DNA from: a virus | Reading direction: 5' to 3' (one strand) | DNA: 27,839 nt | Virus record (IMG/VR): IMGVR_UViG_3300030098_001920 | Span: 1 to 27,839 of that record | Part shown: in pieces, positions 26,250 to 27,839 of the stretch | Position numbering within the stretch: position 1 is the stretch's first letter | How the letters are laid out: each line of letters starts with the position of its first letter | Made by a program: the position numbers and the translations under genes | Notes under the pieces: model-generated | The model's database searches: none | Told to the model about the DNA's origin: nothing | What the model saw: the letters and a program-made list of their open reading frames with translations, nothing else

Positions 26250-27839
26250 TTATTCTATTATTTTTGAAATTAATCCTGTATTGTCATATCTTCTAAAACC
26301 TAACGATATCGCTTGGTTAACTCTATCTTGAACTGGTTTATATTTATTTTTATTGCAAGCCATAATAGCTAAACCTGAACTAATAGAAGCATCGTGTTTT
26401 GTTCTTTTGTTTATATCGAATAAAGCCCAATCTTCTAAAGTACGTTGGAAATACATATCACCATATCCATTTTCTAAAGCACCAACATAATTTTCTATAT
26501 AAGATTCGATAGCAGCAGCATGTGCTTGTTTAATATCTTCACTTGAGTTTGGTATACCACCAATCTCTCTTTCTGTTACAGATAGTTTGTTTAAAGTTCT
26601 ATCTGGTCTGTTCATACTAAAACCTCTATAACCTCTACGTTTTAAATAGTATAGTAATCGAGGTTTGTTGTTCTCTGCAAGTAGTGGCATGCTATAAAAA
26701 TGTAGTGCCATTAAAACATCTTCAAAAAATATTTCAGCCATAGGTGGTCTTTCAATATATTCTAAAAAAAATCTGTTTGGAGGAACATCCTCCATACTAT
26801 ATTTAGTTAATCCATGTAAAGATCCTTTGGATCCTCTACCATCTACAGTTCCACTAATATCGTAACTATCGCAACCAAAAGCACCAATGTGTTCATTACC
26901 AGGGTATTTCACTCCGTTTTTTATTATCACTTGATTTTGCAAGCTTTTAGGTGGAACCCAACTAATTAAAAACCTACCATTAAGTTGAGGTATAAAAATT
27001 ACTTTAGAATCTTGACCATTTTCCCACTGGAAATTTCCTCTAGTTATATTAGCAGCATTATTTAATTCTTCATTGTAATCTATCTGCTCGTATATTTTAA
27101 CTAGATTATAAAGACTTTGTTTAGTTTCATCACGGAAGGCATGTTTTTCAGTTCTTGGAAATTGCCTATAGTATTCATTTAATCCGTCTTGATCATCTTT
27201 TAATCCTTCAACTTCATTCTCCCAATGCTCAATAACACCTGTATCTATTTTATTACCATCTATTCCTAAAACTGGTTTAGCTGGTGTATCAAAAACAGGG
27301 TAGCCATATATATCTATAAACCCTTCGTAGTTCCACTCCATTGGTATAAACAATGAATACAAACCTTCTTTAGTTTGACCGTTTTTATTCCTATTTAAAC
27401 AGTTTGAACCGTAATAAATATCTTTAAAATTTTGACCACCTTTATCTAAAGCATTTGAAGTAGAACCCATCATACATTTACCAACAATTCTACTACCTAA
27501 CCTTAAACACGTTTTGGTTACTTTCCAGTTATTTTTAATATTGTCAGGTCTCTCCCATTTACCACTTTCATCGTGTCCTAATAGTTTTAGTTTTTCACCA
27601 TCATAACTATTATCTCCAGTATTTTTCCAATCTATAGTAGTATCTAATCCGTCTAGTTCTCTAAGTTCTTCATTAACCTCAATTTTTCTACGTGTAAGTT
27701 TTGATGCTGGCACTCTATACGCAAGTTCGGTTTTAGGACGATCCATACCATCTTGGATGGGTTTGAAGAAGAATGGATAGTTAACTGAGATCGGTACAAC
27801 TTTATCTGTAAACATTTTTTTAGCATCAGCACCGGTTTT
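26250..27839 (-). CDS. terL: Terminase large subunit, 5' end cut by window edge
   Basis: The reading frame is open to the right edge: the 8 codons above Met at 27815 (KTGADAKK) continue the protein. The true start and the Walker A motif therefore lie outside the window. Counting from that Met, a Walker B (LKLLGHDES, Asp82-Glu83) and a coupling motif (GSTSN at 117-121) mark the ATPase. The RNase H-type nuclease follows, with acidic residues Asp316/Asp319 in GCDSYD, Glu365/Asp366 in FFEDV, and Asp475 in KHDASISSG. The product packages DNA into the prohead through the portal and cuts concatemers. Sequence context is typical of terminases from marine uncultured phages. It is followed directly by the portal gene. 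Confidence 0.92.
   Translation of the reverse strand, partial: KTGADAKKMFTDKVVPISVNYPFFFKPIQDGMDRPKTELAYRVPASKLTRRKIEVNEELRELDGLDTTIDWKNTGDNSYDGEKLKLLGHDESGKWERPDNIKNNWKVTKTCLRLGSRIVGKCMMGSTSNALDKGGQNFKDIYYGSNCLNRNKNGQTKEGLYSLFIPMEWNYEGFIDIYGYPVFDTPAKPVLGIDGNKIDTGVIEHWENEVEGLKDDQDGLNEYYRQFPRTEKHAFRDETKQSLYNLVKIYEQIDYNEELNNAANITRGNFQWENGQDSKVIFIPQLNGRFLISWVPPKSLQNQVIIKNGVKYPGNEHIGAFGCDSYDISGTVDGRGSKGSLHGLTKYSMEDVPPNRFFLEYIERPPMAEIFFEDVLMALHFYSMPLLAENNKPRLLYYLKRRGYRGFSMNRPDRTLNKLSVTEREIGGIPNSSEDIKQAHAAAIESYIENYVGALENGYGDMYFQRTLEDWALFDINKRTKHDASISSGLAIMACNKNKYKPVQDRVNQAISLGFRRYDNTGLISKIIE

Noticed and set aside
1-27839. tRNA genes, integrase, attachment sites, CRISPR arrays, insertion sequences
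   Set aside because: None seen; nearly every base lies in minus-strand structural genes with gaps of at most about 63 bases.

Overview
This window is one continuous virion-morphogenesis block of a tailed, probably podovirus-like double-stranded DNA phage. It is AT-rich and every gene lies on the minus strand, so the biological order runs from position 27839 down to position 1. That order is terminase large subunit, portal, scaffold, major capsid, two small capsid-associated proteins, an unknown conserved-looking gene, two tail-adaptor or ring proteins, two very Gly/Ser/Thr-rich tail proteins, and three internal or ejected virion proteins. The last of these is a giant open reading frame that leaves the window. 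I see no host genes, tRNAs, integrase, insertion sequences or CRISPR arrays. Both ends are cut inside genes: the terminase lacks its N-terminus and the giant protein lacks its C-terminus.

Gene order, terminase and portal types, and the ring and tail proteins resemble marine uncultured phages and crAss-like phages of Bacteroidota. None of the start codons has a recognisable Shine-Dalgarno sequence. The leaders are runs of A and T, as in Bacteroidota, so I infer a marine Flavobacteriia-type host. This is an inference from pattern recognition, not a database result.

Layout: 26250-27839 terminase (partial); 23844-26249 portal; 22622-23821 scaffold-like protein with an AT-hook; 21126-22607 major capsid; 20035-21064 two small proteins sharing the same N-terminus; 19201-19977 unknown; 16971-19143 two adaptor or ring proteins; 11088-16966 two tail-hub or nozzle proteins joined by a TAATG overlap; 8830-11077 two helical internal proteins; 1-8807 a giant multidomain protein of at least 2,935 residues. 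Genes are packed with gaps of 0 to about 63 bases, so no stretch over 300 bases lacks a gene. Three short intergenic regions carry strong hairpins, directly after the capsid gene, after the second small capsid-associated gene and after the unknown gene. They look like internal attenuators that step expression down from capsid to tail genes.

The most interesting parts are two. First, the giant protein joins a HESGH metallopeptidase-like segment, a sigma-factor-like segment and a HAD-type phosphatase-like segment. A short K-F/Y-S-K/R motif recurs at the borders of these modules, which hints at a processed polyprotein delivered with the DNA. Second, a Gly-rich beta module (GxGFxxGDTIT core, often ending in A-S/A-D) appears six times across four different virion proteins.
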